In this document: positions 1 to 5,999 of the stretch, in pieces
How the letters are laid out: the number at the start of each line of letters is the position of its first letter
How positions within the stretch are numbered: position 1 is the stretch's first letter
Source: Desulfobacteraceae bacterium
GTDB lineage: Bacteria; Desulfobacterota; Desulfobacteria; Desulfobacterales; UBA11574
DNA length: 6,213 bases
Assembly (NCBI GenBank): GCA_002868985.1
Contig: PKTV01000450.1
Span: 1 to 6,213, forward strand
Reading direction: 5' to 3'
Made by a program: the position numbers and the translations under genes
The notes under the pieces: model-generated
Seen by the model: the letters and a program-made list of their open reading frames with translations, nothing else
The model's database searches: none
Told to the model about the DNA's origin: nothing

Positions 1-303
1 ACAAATATCACGGCCTGTTTTCAAGACAGCGGTATCATCCGCAATTTCTCCAATGCGAATTCGGGGTCCTTGCAAATCGCCGATAAGAGCAATGGGAACG
101 CCCATCTTATCGCTCAATGTCCGAATCCGTTTGACCAAAGGAATGATATAATCATGGGTGCTGTGAGAGAAGTTAACGCGCACCGCATCCAATCCTGCCA
201 GAATCATCCTGTGCAGCGTTTCTTCTTTATCACTGGCCGGCCCTAAAGTGGCAACAATTTTTGTCCTTTTCATAGGACGTATGTTACGGAGTTTATTTGA
301 CAT
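1..303 (-). CDS. pyk: Pyruvate kinase, N-terminal part (runs off the left edge)
   Basis: Pyruvate kinase converts phosphoenolpyruvate and ADP to pyruvate and ATP in the cytoplasm, the last step of glycolysis. Only the first 101 residues are in the window. The family N-terminus is plain: KRTKIVATLGPAS at residues 12-24, then AGLDAVRVNFSH at 36-47, which carries the Arg, Asn and Ser of the phosphate and K+ site (R42, N44, S46), and DLQGPRIRIG at 76-85, matching the family's DLKGPEIR-type motif. The usual Gly after NFSH is Ser48 here. The ATG at 303 is chosen because an ACAGG motif lies 7 bases before it and because it overlaps the upstream hydrolase stop by 11 bases, suggesting translational coupling. 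A second in-frame ATG at residue 11 would give the more usual short N-terminus and cannot be excluded. The barrel, the B domain beyond its start and the C-terminal domain lie outside the window. The family assignment is firm; completeness is unknown. Confidence 0.95.
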   Translation of the reverse strand, partial: MSNKLRNIRPMKRTKIVATLGPASDKEETLHRMILAGLDAVRVNFSHSTHDYIIPLVKRIRTLSDKMGVPIALIGDLQGPRIRIGEIADDTAVLKTGRDIC

Positions 304-1309
304 GAGTGAACCTGTTAAATTCACGCCAGAAAATTGACCGGACGGCGTCCGTTTCTTTAAAGATTTCGTGGCGGGCATCTGATATTTCTTTTAATCTGCA
401 GTTTGGCAGCATTGTGCAGAATCTTTTTTGGGCTTTAATAGAAACAATTTTGTCATTGCCGGCGATGACCATTAGAATCGGTGTCATAATTTTTGCTGCA
501 AACTCGGGTTGGGTGAGAATGTCTATGGATTTTAACGTTGCAGATAACCATCCATATGTCGCACCGCCCAGGGCAAGGTCAGGATTTTTTGTTATTGCTT
601 TTTTTGCATCCGTAAATCTCACAGGATCTGAAGTCAGCTCATTGCCCTTAAATTTTTCATCCGTGTAATCGCCGGAACCTATGGTATAAGAATGGCTGAA
701 ACCTGTTTTGATTAAAATTCGGGTGATGAGTTTTACAACCCCCCTGGACAGGCTGGATCTAAAAATGTCGATCATCGGCGATGTCAGGACCGCCATGTCT
801 GCCACGCCGGGGTGATCGTGCATAAAACGGAGCGCAATGTGGCCGCCCATGGAGTGAGCGATGATGATTAACGGGTGAACAAGTTCAGAATTTACGATTT
901 TTGTAACAAACATATCCAAATCACTTAAATACACATCGTAATCATCGATAAATCCTTTATGTCTGTTCGCCAGCATCCGATTTGAAAGGCCTTGACCGCG
1001 CCAGTCAAAACTATACACATTAAAACCCTCGTTATTCAATTCTTCGATGGTTTCTGAATATTTCTCCATAAATTCTCTTCTACCGTTCAACAAAAGGATC
1101 GATCCTTTTTGTTTTTCTTTTGGACTGTACCATATACCATAGCGAAGAGATTGCTGGTCGGGTGTGCTCATAACATCATATGGCGAAAGCGTGTGTTCTT
1201 TGGCAATGCCGTTGGTTTGAACCATAAATAAAAGACCTGAAAATAAAAAAATCAGTTTCAAAATAACATCATTTGCCCGGAAGTTTCGGTTATTTTTGAG
1301 GATGTGCAT
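293..1309 (-). CDS. Alpha/beta hydrolase, serine aminopeptidase S33 / lysophospholipase-like, probably exported
   Basis: This 338-residue protein belongs to the alpha/beta hydrolase group that includes PldB-type lysophospholipases and monoacylglycerol lipases (S33-like). The core starts with GSILLLNGRREFMEKY (69-84), close to the lipase-type HGxxEHxxRY oxyanion segment, followed by FDWRGQGLSNR (101-111). The nucleophile elbow is AHSMGG (151-156) with Ser153. The acid is probably Asp286 in VIAGNDKIVS, and the base His314 in DARHEIFKE, so the triad looks intact. Residues 1-36 have basic residues, a hydrophobic stretch (about 16-30) and NGIA before KEH, which reads as a signal peptide with cleavage near residue 36. 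An envelope or periplasmic location is therefore likely, probably acting on a lipid or ester. The substrate cannot be told from sequence. No good Shine-Dalgarno motif precedes the ATG at 1309. A later ATG at residue 29 would remove the signal sequence, so the start is moderately sure. The 3' end overlaps pyk by 11 bases. Confidence 0.88.
   Translation of the reverse strand: MHILKNNRNFRANDVILKLIFLFSGLLFMVQTNGIAKEHTLSPYDVMSTPDQQSLRYGIWYSPKEKQKGSILLLNGRREFMEKYSETIEELNNEGFNVYSFDWRGQGLSNRMLANRHKGFIDDYDVYLSDLDMFVTKIVNSELVHPLIIIAHSMGGHIALRFMHDHPGVADMAVLTSPMIDIFRSSLSRGVVKLITRILIKTGFSHSYTIGSGDYTDEKFKGNELTSDPVRFTDAKKAITKNPDLALGGATYGWLSATLKSIDILTQPEFAAKIMTPILMVIAGNDKIVSIKAQKRFCTMLPNCRLKEISDARHEIFKETDAVRSIFWREFNRFTHVK
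311..315 (-). promoter_or_regulatory. Ribosome binding site for pyk inside the hydrolase gene
   Basis: On the minus strand ACAGG lies 7 bases before the ATG at 303, inside the last codons of the hydrolase gene. It is only a partial Shine-Dalgarno match, but its spacing favours the first ATG over the internal one at residue 11. Confidence 0.45.
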
Positions 1310-1368
1310 ACACGCAACGTTTTTCTAAAATTTATTAGCATTCTATCTCGTTTTTTCTCGATGCATAC

Positions 1369-1374
1369 ATTATA
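1369..1374 (-). promoter_or_regulatory. Candidate -10 element for the hydrolase-pyk unit
   Basis: The minus strand has a perfect TATAAT at 1374-1369, about 60 bases before the hydrolase ATG. The matching -35 region (around 1391-1397) reads only TTCGAG or GTTCGA, a poor fit to TTGACA, and it falls inside the CCTTG repeat patch. The call rests on the -10 box alone in an AT-rich region where chance matches are common. Confidence 0.3.
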
Positions 1375-1390
1375 ATTCTTTAGCATTTCA

Positions 1391-1452
1391 CTCGAACCCT
1401 TGAATCCATGCACGAGGCAGGCAAGCCTTGACCCCTTGCACCCCTTGGGATC
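1391..1452 (+). repeat. CCTTG-rich imperfect short tandem repeat patch
   Basis: CCTTG recurs at 1398, 1426, 1434 and 1443, the last three spaced 8 and 9 bases apart. The element contains AACCCTTGAATCC (1395-1407), which is found exactly in inverted orientation at 6049-6061 next to the four-helix-bundle pseudogene. A small palindrome, AGGCAAGCCT, sits at 1419-1428 between the two parts. No open reading frame explains it. Similar CTTGAATCC/CTTGACCCC strings are familiar to me from intergenic DNA of Desulfobacterota genomes, but I cannot verify that here. Confidence 0.6.
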
Positions 1453-1585
1453 ACACCGACTCAATTGGAGATGCCCCGTGTATTTTACCCAAATTAACTA
1501 CAACTCGGGAGATGATCTCAATATAATAGCTACATTCACCATGTCTTTCAAGTTTTAATACCCAAATATATAATTCAAAGACATA

Positions 1586-1615
1586 TTGACCTGTTTCCAT
1601 ATTCTGGTGTATCCT
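1586..1615 (+). promoter_or_regulatory. Candidate sigma-70 promoter of the M20-gpgS-moaA operon
   Basis: TTGACC at 1586-1591 matches the -35 consensus in five of six positions. TATCCT at 1610-1615 matches the -10 consensus in four of six, with an 18-base spacer. Transcription would begin near 1622, giving a leader of about 50 bases before the ATG at 1675. The position is sensible for the operon's only large upstream gap. The match is moderate and has not been scored against background. Confidence 0.45.
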
Positions 1616-1662
1616 TATCGTCGGCCAAATCATTGGGCACAATTAAGAAAACGTCTAAATTA

Positions 1663-1669
1663 AAGGGAG
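1663..1669 (+). promoter_or_regulatory. Ribosome binding site fixing the M20 gene start
   Basis: AAGGGAG ends 5 bases before the ATG at 1675. This near-ideal Shine-Dalgarno sequence decides for that ATG over an in-frame TTG at 1633, which would add 14 residues of no family character and has no comparable site. Confidence 0.85.
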
Positions 1670-1674
1670 CCGCC

Positions 1675-2844
1675 ATGGACAACACCATCGACAAATTACC
1701 TGGATTTGTCGATACGATTAAATCCATCCAAGAGACGATTATTACGAACATCGTGTTGATCGGCCAGACACCTGCTCCCACATTCAAAGAAAAAAGACGT
1801 ACAAGCGTCTTCATGGAAAGGCTGGCCGAATTTCAAGTTGATGAATGCACCACTGATGGCTACCGAAACCCCATCGGCATCATCAAGGGGACCTCAGAAT
1901 CAAAACCGCCTATTTTTGTGGTCGCCCATCTGGATACCATTTTCAGTAAAGACGTCGACCATTATTATTCAATTCAGGAAAGTTCAATTACCGGGGCGGG
2001 TATCATGGACAATTCCGTGGGCGTTGGTGTTTTGGTCTCATTGCCGGAAATCTTTCGAAAGTTAGGTCTTCGTTTTGAATCCGACATTGTTTTGGCGGGT
2101 GTTATACAGTCTCTGGGCAAGGGGAACTTGAGAGGCATCCGGCATCTTTTGAAAACATGGGCAACACCCATCAGGGGTGCTGTTTGTATCGAGGCCGCCG
2201 AGCTCGGCAGGCTGAATTATTATGCCGACGGCATGATTCGATGCGAAGTGGATTGCAATATTTCACCCGTCGATGGATGGGAGCACAAATTCAAACCCAA
2301 TGCAATCCTGGTGTTAAATGAAGTTATCAATCAGATCATGAAACTCCGTTTGCCTCAAAAGCCTCGATCGATGGTTATTATCGGTAAAACCTCAGGGGGT
2401 TTCAAACATGGCGTGATTGCATATGATGCCACTTTGGGGTTTGAAATTCAAAGTAATTCCGACAAAATGGTAAAGTCGATTTTTAATTCTATCAAAGATA
2501 TTATTGAAGGCACGGGTCATGAATATGAAGTCGACTTGAAGTTAAAAACGTTGAGTAATATCCATGCTGCAAGAATAAAATTCAATCATCCCCTGGTAAA
2601 GAGTTCTGTGGCTGTGATGAAGAAGCTCGATTTAACCCCGGTAAGCGGACCCAGTGAGTCGGAGCTTTCGATTTTCCTTTCACGCAAGATACCGGCGGTC
2701 ACTCTTGGAATAACACGGGGAGTAAACTATCACCAGCAAAATGCCAGCGTTGAAATTGAGCCCATCTCTAAAGGGATTGCTCAGATCATAGGTGTGATCA
2801 TGGCCATTGACAGCGGAGTGTGTGATGAACATCTCCTGGATTAA
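1675..2844 (+). CDS. M20-family metallopeptidase-like protein with altered catalytic Glu-Glu pair
   Basis: This 389-residue protein has the M20/M25/M40 layout of a catalytic domain split by a dimerisation domain (about 185-285). HLDT (85-88) supplies the first His and the activating Asp, and GAGIMDN (107-113) the bridging ligand Asp112. CIEAAELGRL (171-180) supplies the next acidic ligand, E173, and NYH (351-353) followed by the EIEPISKGI segment the last His. The dimerisation region includes the TSGG turn (239-242). The segment that in active members reads EEGLGNLRG reads SLGKGNLRG (146-154), so the general-base Glu and the second-metal Glu are Ser146 and Leu147. The C-terminal SSTDAN-type motif is also altered, to PSESEL (326-331). 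No signal peptide is seen, so it is probably cytoplasmic. It is the first gene of the operon and overlaps gpgS by 20 bases. Fold membership is clear. Ordinary peptidase activity is doubtful, and the actual role is unknown; a pseudoenzyme or a different hydrolase chemistry are both possible. Confidence 0.85.
   Translation: MDNTIDKLPGFVDTIKSIQETIITNIVLIGQTPAPTFKEKRRTSVFMERLAEFQVDECTTDGYRNPIGIIKGTSESKPPIFVVAHLDTIFSKDVDHYYSIQESSITGAGIMDNSVGVGVLVSLPEIFRKLGLRFESDIVLAGVIQSLGKGNLRGIRHLLKTWATPIRGAVCIEAAELGRLNYYADGMIRCEVDCNISPVDGWEHKFKPNAILVLNEVINQIMKLRLPQKPRSMVIIGKTSGGFKHGVIAYDATLGFEIQSNSDKMVKSIFNSIKDIIEGTGHEYEVDLKLKTLSNIHAARIKFNHPLVKSSVAVMKKLDLTPVSGPSESELSIFLSRKIPAVTLGITRGVNYHQQNASVEIEPISKGIAQIIGVIMAIDSGVCDEHLLD
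2815..2818 (+). promoter_or_regulatory. Ribosome binding site of gpgS within the end of the M20 gene
   Basis: GGAG lies 6 bases before the ATG at 2825, inside the last codons of the M20 gene. It selects this ATG over an in-frame TTG at 2807 and GTG at 2822, and indicates translation coupled to the upstream gene. Confidence 0.8.
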
Positions 2845-3802
2845 AAAAAATACATTTCATTATTCAGAATTCACCGATCTCACTCGACTGGTCGATGAGA
2901 AACAACGAAAAAATCTGAAAATTTCGTTGTGTCTACCGACGTTGAATGAAGAAAAGACCATCGCAAAAGAGATTCTGATCATGAAATCAGAGTTGATGAC
3001 CCGCTATCCCATACTCGATGAGATCGTTGTCGTCGACTCCGGTTCAACGGATAGCACCAGAAAAATTGCAAGAGGATACGGCGCAGATGTATATAAAGCC
3101 TCAGAAATTTTACCTGATTTGGCAAAATTTAAGGGCAAAGGCGAAAATCTCTGGAAAGCTCTGTTTGTGACTCAAGGGGATATTATTGTTTACCTGGACG
3201 CAGATATTAAAAACATTCACCACAGGTTTGCCTATGGGCTCTTGGGCCCGCTCATTCTTTTCGACAATATAAAATATGTCAAAGCCTTTTATGACCGGCC
3301 CATTGCCATCGGAAAAAGCAAAATCAGACCCACCGGCGGCGGCAGAGTTACCGAACTTGTGATCAGACCTCTTTTTTCCCTTTATTTTCCGGAACTCACC
3401 CAAATATTACAGCCGTTATCCGGTGAATATGCCGGTCACAGGGAAATATTTGAAAACATACCTTTCCCCATAGGTTATGGGGTTGAAACCAGTATGATTC
3501 TAGATATTTATGAAAAATGGGGGCTTGACGTATTTGCTCAAGTTGATCTTGACAGGCGTATTCACAGAAACCAGGATACCCGGGCACTCGGGAGAATGTC
3601 TTTTGCAATTCTGCAGACCTTTATTAAACGCAAAATAAAATTAGGTATGGTGGATTATAGAGAGAAACTCTACAATGAGATGATTCAATACAATCTTATA
3701 AAAAATGAATTCGAGCCGGATATTTATAAAATTGAAGGGCATGAAAGACCCCCCATTATAGAAATTCCGGAGTATCGTGAAAAATTCAAAAGGATATCCT
3801 AA
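2825..3802 (+). CDS. gpgS: Glucosyl-3-phosphoglycerate synthase (GT81 family)
   Basis: GpgS transfers glucose from an NDP-glucose to 3-phosphoglycerate, giving glucosyl-3-phosphoglycerate. This is the committed step to the compatible solute glucosylglycerate and, in mycobacteria, to methylglucose lipopolysaccharides. The 325-residue length fits the family. Visible motifs in order are PTLNEE (38-43) and VVVDSGSTDST (68-78) of the GT-A nucleotide site, GKGENLW (104-110), the metal-binding DAD (125-127), VKAFYDRP (152-159), TGGGRVTELVIRPLF (170-184), QPLSGEYAG (196-204), GYGVE (217-221) and QVDLDRRIHRNQ (239-250), whose His is the expected third metal ligand. The TGGGRVTEL and GEYAG motifs separate it from generic GT2 enzymes. 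No transmembrane segment is seen, so it is cytosolic. It overlaps the M20 gene by 20 bases and moaA follows after 2 bases. The phosphatase GpgP that normally completes the pathway is not in this window. Donor preference (UDP- or GDP-glucose) and the related mannosyl activity cannot be settled from sequence alone. Confidence 0.92.
   Translation: MNISWIKKNTFHYSEFTDLTRLVDEKQRKNLKISLCLPTLNEEKTIAKEILIMKSELMTRYPILDEIVVVDSGSTDSTRKIARGYGADVYKASEILPDLAKFKGKGENLWKALFVTQGDIIVYLDADIKNIHHRFAYGLLGPLILFDNIKYVKAFYDRPIAIGKSKIRPTGGGRVTELVIRPLFSLYFPELTQILQPLSGEYAGHREIFENIPFPIGYGVETSMILDIYEKWGLDVFAQVDLDRRIHRNQDTRALGRMSFAILQTFIKRKIKLGMVDYREKLYNEMIQYNLIKNEFEPDIYKIEGHERPPIIEIPEYREKFKRIS
3790..3794 (+). promoter_or_regulatory. 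Ribosome binding site supporting a TTG start for moaA
   Basis: AAGGA lies 10 bases before the TTG at 3805, within the last codons of gpgS. There is no in-frame ATG near the expected N-terminus, and the radical SAM core begins only about 24 residues in, so TTG is the best start despite being a rare initiator. Confidence 0.65.
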
Positions 3803-3804
3803 CG

Positions 3805-4797
3805 TTGTCGAACTTAACGCTTGTTGACCGATACGATCGTAATCTGAACTACCTTCGTGTTTCCATTACCGACCGCTGCAATCTAAAATGCCTGTACTGT
3901 ATGCCCAGGGAGCTCATTCCAAAGCTCTCGCATAGAGAAATATTAAGCTATGAAGAAATACTCCGTGTTGTCAAGGTGGGTGCGGCCCTCGGAATTTCTA
4001 AAATCAGGATAACCGGAGGAGAACCGCTGGTTAGAAAAGGTGTTTATCGTTTCCTGTCACAGTTGACAAGAATGGAAGGACTTCAAGATATATCTCTGAC
4101 GACCAACGCTGTTTTGCTTAAAGACAACATCAGTAAAATCAGATCCGTTAATATCAAAAGAATCAATGTCAGCCTCGACACGTTAAATAAAGCCAAATTT
4201 AAACACATTACAGGATATGATTTTTTCGATCAAATATGGGAGGGCATTCATCTGGCTCGAAAAATGGGGTTTTATCCCATTAAAATCAATGTGGTGCCCC
4301 TTAAAGGAATTAATGATGATGAACTGGTGGATATTGCCGGATTGTCCATTAAATATCCATTTCACATCCGTTTCATTGAATATATGCCCATGGGATCCAG
4401 TCAGATCAGCAGTGACCGCCATTTACTGGCGCCTGAAATAAAAGAGCGCATCCATCGGTTGGGTAAACTGATTCCGGTTGACAGAAGCTTAAACGATGGC
4501 CCTGCGGAACGATTTAAATTGGAATCGGCCCAAGGAGAAATTGGTTTCATTCGCCCCATAAGCCAGCATTTCTGTAGTACCTGCAATCGGCTAAGATTAA
4601 CAGCCAGCGGTCAGCTAAGGCCATGTTTGATGAGCGACGATCAGGAAGATCTGAAATCATTGCTTCGACAAGGGTGTTCTGATGCTGAAATCGCAAAGGG
4701 TTTTCTTAATGCTGTTCGTCGCAAGCCGTCGGAACACAAGCTCATCGATGATGATCATGCCAGAATATCGTCCCAGATGTGTGCCATCGGGGGATAA
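3805..4797 (+). CDS. moaA: GTP 3',8-cyclase, molybdenum cofactor biosynthesis protein A
   Basis: MoaA is a radical SAM enzyme that, with MoaC, turns GTP into cyclic pyranopterin monophosphate, the first step of molybdopterin synthesis, in the cytoplasm. The 330-residue length is normal. The N-terminal SAM cluster motif is CNLKCLYC (Cys25, Cys29, Cys32), followed by the SAM-contacting GGEP (71-74). The family segment FIEYMPMG is at 190-197. The second, C-terminal 4Fe-4S site, which binds GTP, is FCSTCNRLRLTASGQLRPC (Cys257, Cys260, Cys274). The protein ends in IGG, the C-terminal double glycine needed for activity in characterised MoaA. All key residues are present, so the enzyme should work. 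The start is a TTG 2 bases after the gpgS stop, so it is very probably co-transcribed with gpgS and the M20 gene. No other moa, moe or mob gene is in the window, and no Moco riboswitch is seen. Confidence 0.97.
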   Translation: MSNLTLVDRYDRNLNYLRVSITDRCNLKCLYCMPRELIPKLSHREILSYEEILRVVKVGAALGISKIRITGGEPLVRKGVYRFLSQLTRMEGLQDISLTTNAVLLKDNISKIRSVNIKRINVSLDTLNKAKFKHITGYDFFDQIWEGIHLARKMGFYPIKINVVPLKGINDDELVDIAGLSIKYPFHIRFIEYMPMGSSQISSDRHLLAPEIKERIHRLGKLIPVDRSLNDGPAERFKLESAQGEIGFIRPISQHFCSTCNRLRLTASGQLRPCLMSDDQEDLKSLLRQGCSDAEIAKGFLNAVRRKPSEHKLIDDDHARISSQMCAIGG

Positions 4798-4822
4798 AAG
4801 AAGGGATGTGTTATAAGTTTAC

Positions 4823-4893
4823 AAAAAAAAGGCCTGGGCCGTATCAGTGGGAGGCTACATTTTCTCGCACAATTCTCGGTTTACGACCCAGGC
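4823..4893 (-). terminator. Large hairpin with T-tract, probable livM terminator
   Basis: GCCTGGGCCGTA (4832-4843) and TACGACCCAGGC (4882-4893) form a 12-bp stem. Read on the minus strand the single imperfect position is a G-U wobble, and the stem is followed after CC by eight Ts (complement of 4823-4830), the classic intrinsic terminator order for livM about 100 bases upstream. Read on the plus strand the same position is a C-A mismatch and no T-tract follows. Inside the loop, GTGGGAG (4847-4853) and CTCGCAC (4864-4870) pair with one mismatch, so the structure is unusually long for a terminator. Confidence 0.72.
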
Positions 4894-4903
4894 GAATGAG
4901 ATG

Positions 4904-4922
4904 ACTTCACTCTGAAGTTTTT
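4904..4922 (+). terminator. Weak candidate intrinsic terminator of the moaA operon
   Basis: ACTTCA (4904-4909) and TGAAGT (4913-4918) form a 6-bp stem with a 3-base CTC loop, running into TTTTT (4918-4922). It lies about 105 bases after the moaA stop on the plus strand. The stem is short and AT-rich, so termination would be weak. The rest of the gap to livM is AT-rich, with an A/T inverted pair (4949-4958 and 4970-4979) and nothing else I can name. Confidence 0.4.
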
Positions 4923-4992
4923 GTTGCGTTTGGTGATGTGCTAACAGAATTAAAAAAACGAATCAAGATTTTTTTTAATATCGGATGATTTT

Positions 4993-5985
4993 TTATGAAA
5001 TTTTTAGGTGTTCACCTCTTTTTATAAGCTTTCGAGCTTTTCTTCTTAAGAAGAAATTGTAAAATCCCACCAAAATTCCTTCCGGAAGAAATACAAGTAC
5101 CAGGCATAAAAAAATACCGTATGCAATAACGTGATATTGTTTGGCCACATGGAGTGCTTCGGAAATAAAGGTGAGAACTCCGGCGCCGAAGAGAGAACCC
5201 CAGAGACTTCCCATTCCGCCGACGATGACCATGGTCACCACCTGGATAGAATAATAGAAGTCGTAAGAACTGGGACTGATAAAGGTAATGTAATGGGCAT
5301 AAAGACTGCCGGATATGGATGCGAACATGGCACTTAAAACAAAAACCTTTACTTTATAATCAGCCGTGTTGATACCCAGGGAGTTTGCGGCTGTTTCACT
5401 GCCGTGGACAGCGCGTAGTGCTCTGCCCACTCTGGAATTGAGGAGATTTTTGGCAGCCAGCATGGAGAGAAAAACAAAACTCCAGATCAGATAAAAATTT
5501 TTAAGGTCGTTATCAAATGTCAGTCCCCCGATAGAAAGCTGAGGAATGCCGATTAGACCGTCATGGCCGCCGGTGAAATGTTCCAGCTCACCCATAAGGA
5601 TATTGACAATGATGCCAAATCCCAATGTGGCCATGACCAGATAGTGCCCCCGAAGCCTTAAAGACGGGTATCCGATCAAATATGCAATCATCCCCGTTGC
5701 CAGCATGCCGACAAGCATCGCAGGCCATAAAGGAAATCCGTAATTAACGGTCAGAATTCCAGAAAAGTATGAACCAAGGCCGTAAAAGGCGGCATGCCCC
5801 AATGAAATCTGTCCGGCAAACCCGATGAGCAGATTCAAGCCCACCACTACAATGGTGTTGAGACCAATCACGTTCAGGACGATAAAGTAGTATTTGCTCT
5901 CCACAAACACCGGCAGAATAATGATGATAATGGCCAATGCGGCAAAGCCGTAGATGTCTTTATGTTTAAAAAATACGTTCATCAT
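4993..5985 (-). CDS. livM: Branched-chain amino acid ABC transporter permease LivM
   Basis: LivM is one of the two inner-membrane permease subunits (with LivH) of the high-affinity ABC importer for leucine, isoleucine and valine or related amides. It works with the ATPases LivG and LivF and a periplasmic binding protein. From the ATG at 5985 it has 330 residues and many hydrophobic segments. Family motifs are GQISLGHAAFYGLGSY (58-73), LRLRGHYLVMATLGFG (109-124), HDGLIGIP (141-148), the ATPase-contacting loop GRALRAVHGSETAANSLGI (187-205), VVTMVIVGGMGSLWGSLFGAG (249-269) and LPEGILVG (300-307). The frame stays open upstream to a TTG at 6048, but those 21 residues lie in repeat and hairpin DNA, so the ATG pair at 5985/5982 is preferred. 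No strong ribosome binding site sits at normal distance: GGAG is 18 bases before the ATG and lies within a hairpin. LivG, the usual next gene, is not downstream; moaA converges there instead. Confidence 0.93.
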   Translation of the reverse strand: MMNVFFKHKDIYGFAALAIIIIILPVFVESKYYFIVLNVIGLNTIVVVGLNLLIGFAGQISLGHAAFYGLGSYFSGILTVNYGFPLWPAMLVGMLATGMIAYLIGYPSLRLRGHYLVMATLGFGIIVNILMGELEHFTGGHDGLIGIPQLSIGGLTFDNDLKNFYLIWSFVFLSMLAAKNLLNSRVGRALRAVHGSETAANSLGINTADYKVKVFVLSAMFASISGSLYAHYITFISPSSYDFYYSIQVVTMVIVGGMGSLWGSLFGAGVLTFISEALHVAKQYHVIAYGIFLCLVLVFLPEGILVGFYNFFLRRKARKLIKRGEHLKIS

Positions 5986-5999
5986 TTGTATGTTTTCGT

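Larger units (their letters stand above)
1310..1674. other. Divergent intergenic region between hydrolase-pyk and the M20-gpgS-moaA operon
   Basis: This 365-base gap separates two divergent transcription units. It holds the CCTTG repeat patch, a perfect minus-strand -10 box, a plus-strand sigma-70-like promoter and the ribosome binding site of the M20 gene. The octamer TTAGCATT occurs twice, at 1335-1342 and 1380-1387, flanking the minus-strand -10 region, and could be an operator pair or chance. I see no tRNA, no riboswitch with a recognisable conserved core, and no convincing small gene. Confidence 0.6.

Noticed and set aside
306..668. Long open frame on the plus strand opposite the S33 hydrolase
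   Set aside because: Antisense shadow of a gene with a clear catalytic triad; the peptide shows no domain.
1335..1460. A second IVP-like remnant near the CCTTG patch
   Set aside because: Only the repeat string is shared. Translating the flanking DNA on both strands gives none of the ELETQ or MLRALMKSL-type peptides.
1451..1642. Open minus-strand frame of 63 codons in the divergent intergenic region, with peptide around YVFELYIWVLKLERHGECSY
   Set aside because: No family resemblance that I recognise and no convincing ribosome binding site. It overlaps the plus-strand promoter candidate and leader, so it is most likely chance.
1633..1674. Upstream TTG extension of the M20 gene
   Set aside because: The ATG at 1675 has a near-perfect ribosome site at 5-base spacing, and the extra 14 residues carry no family motif.
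4949..4979. A/T inverted repeat (ATTAAAAAAA and TTTTTTTAAT) between moaA and livM
   Set aside because: A purely A/T stem would be unstable and such runs are expected by chance in this AT-rich gap; not called as a terminator.
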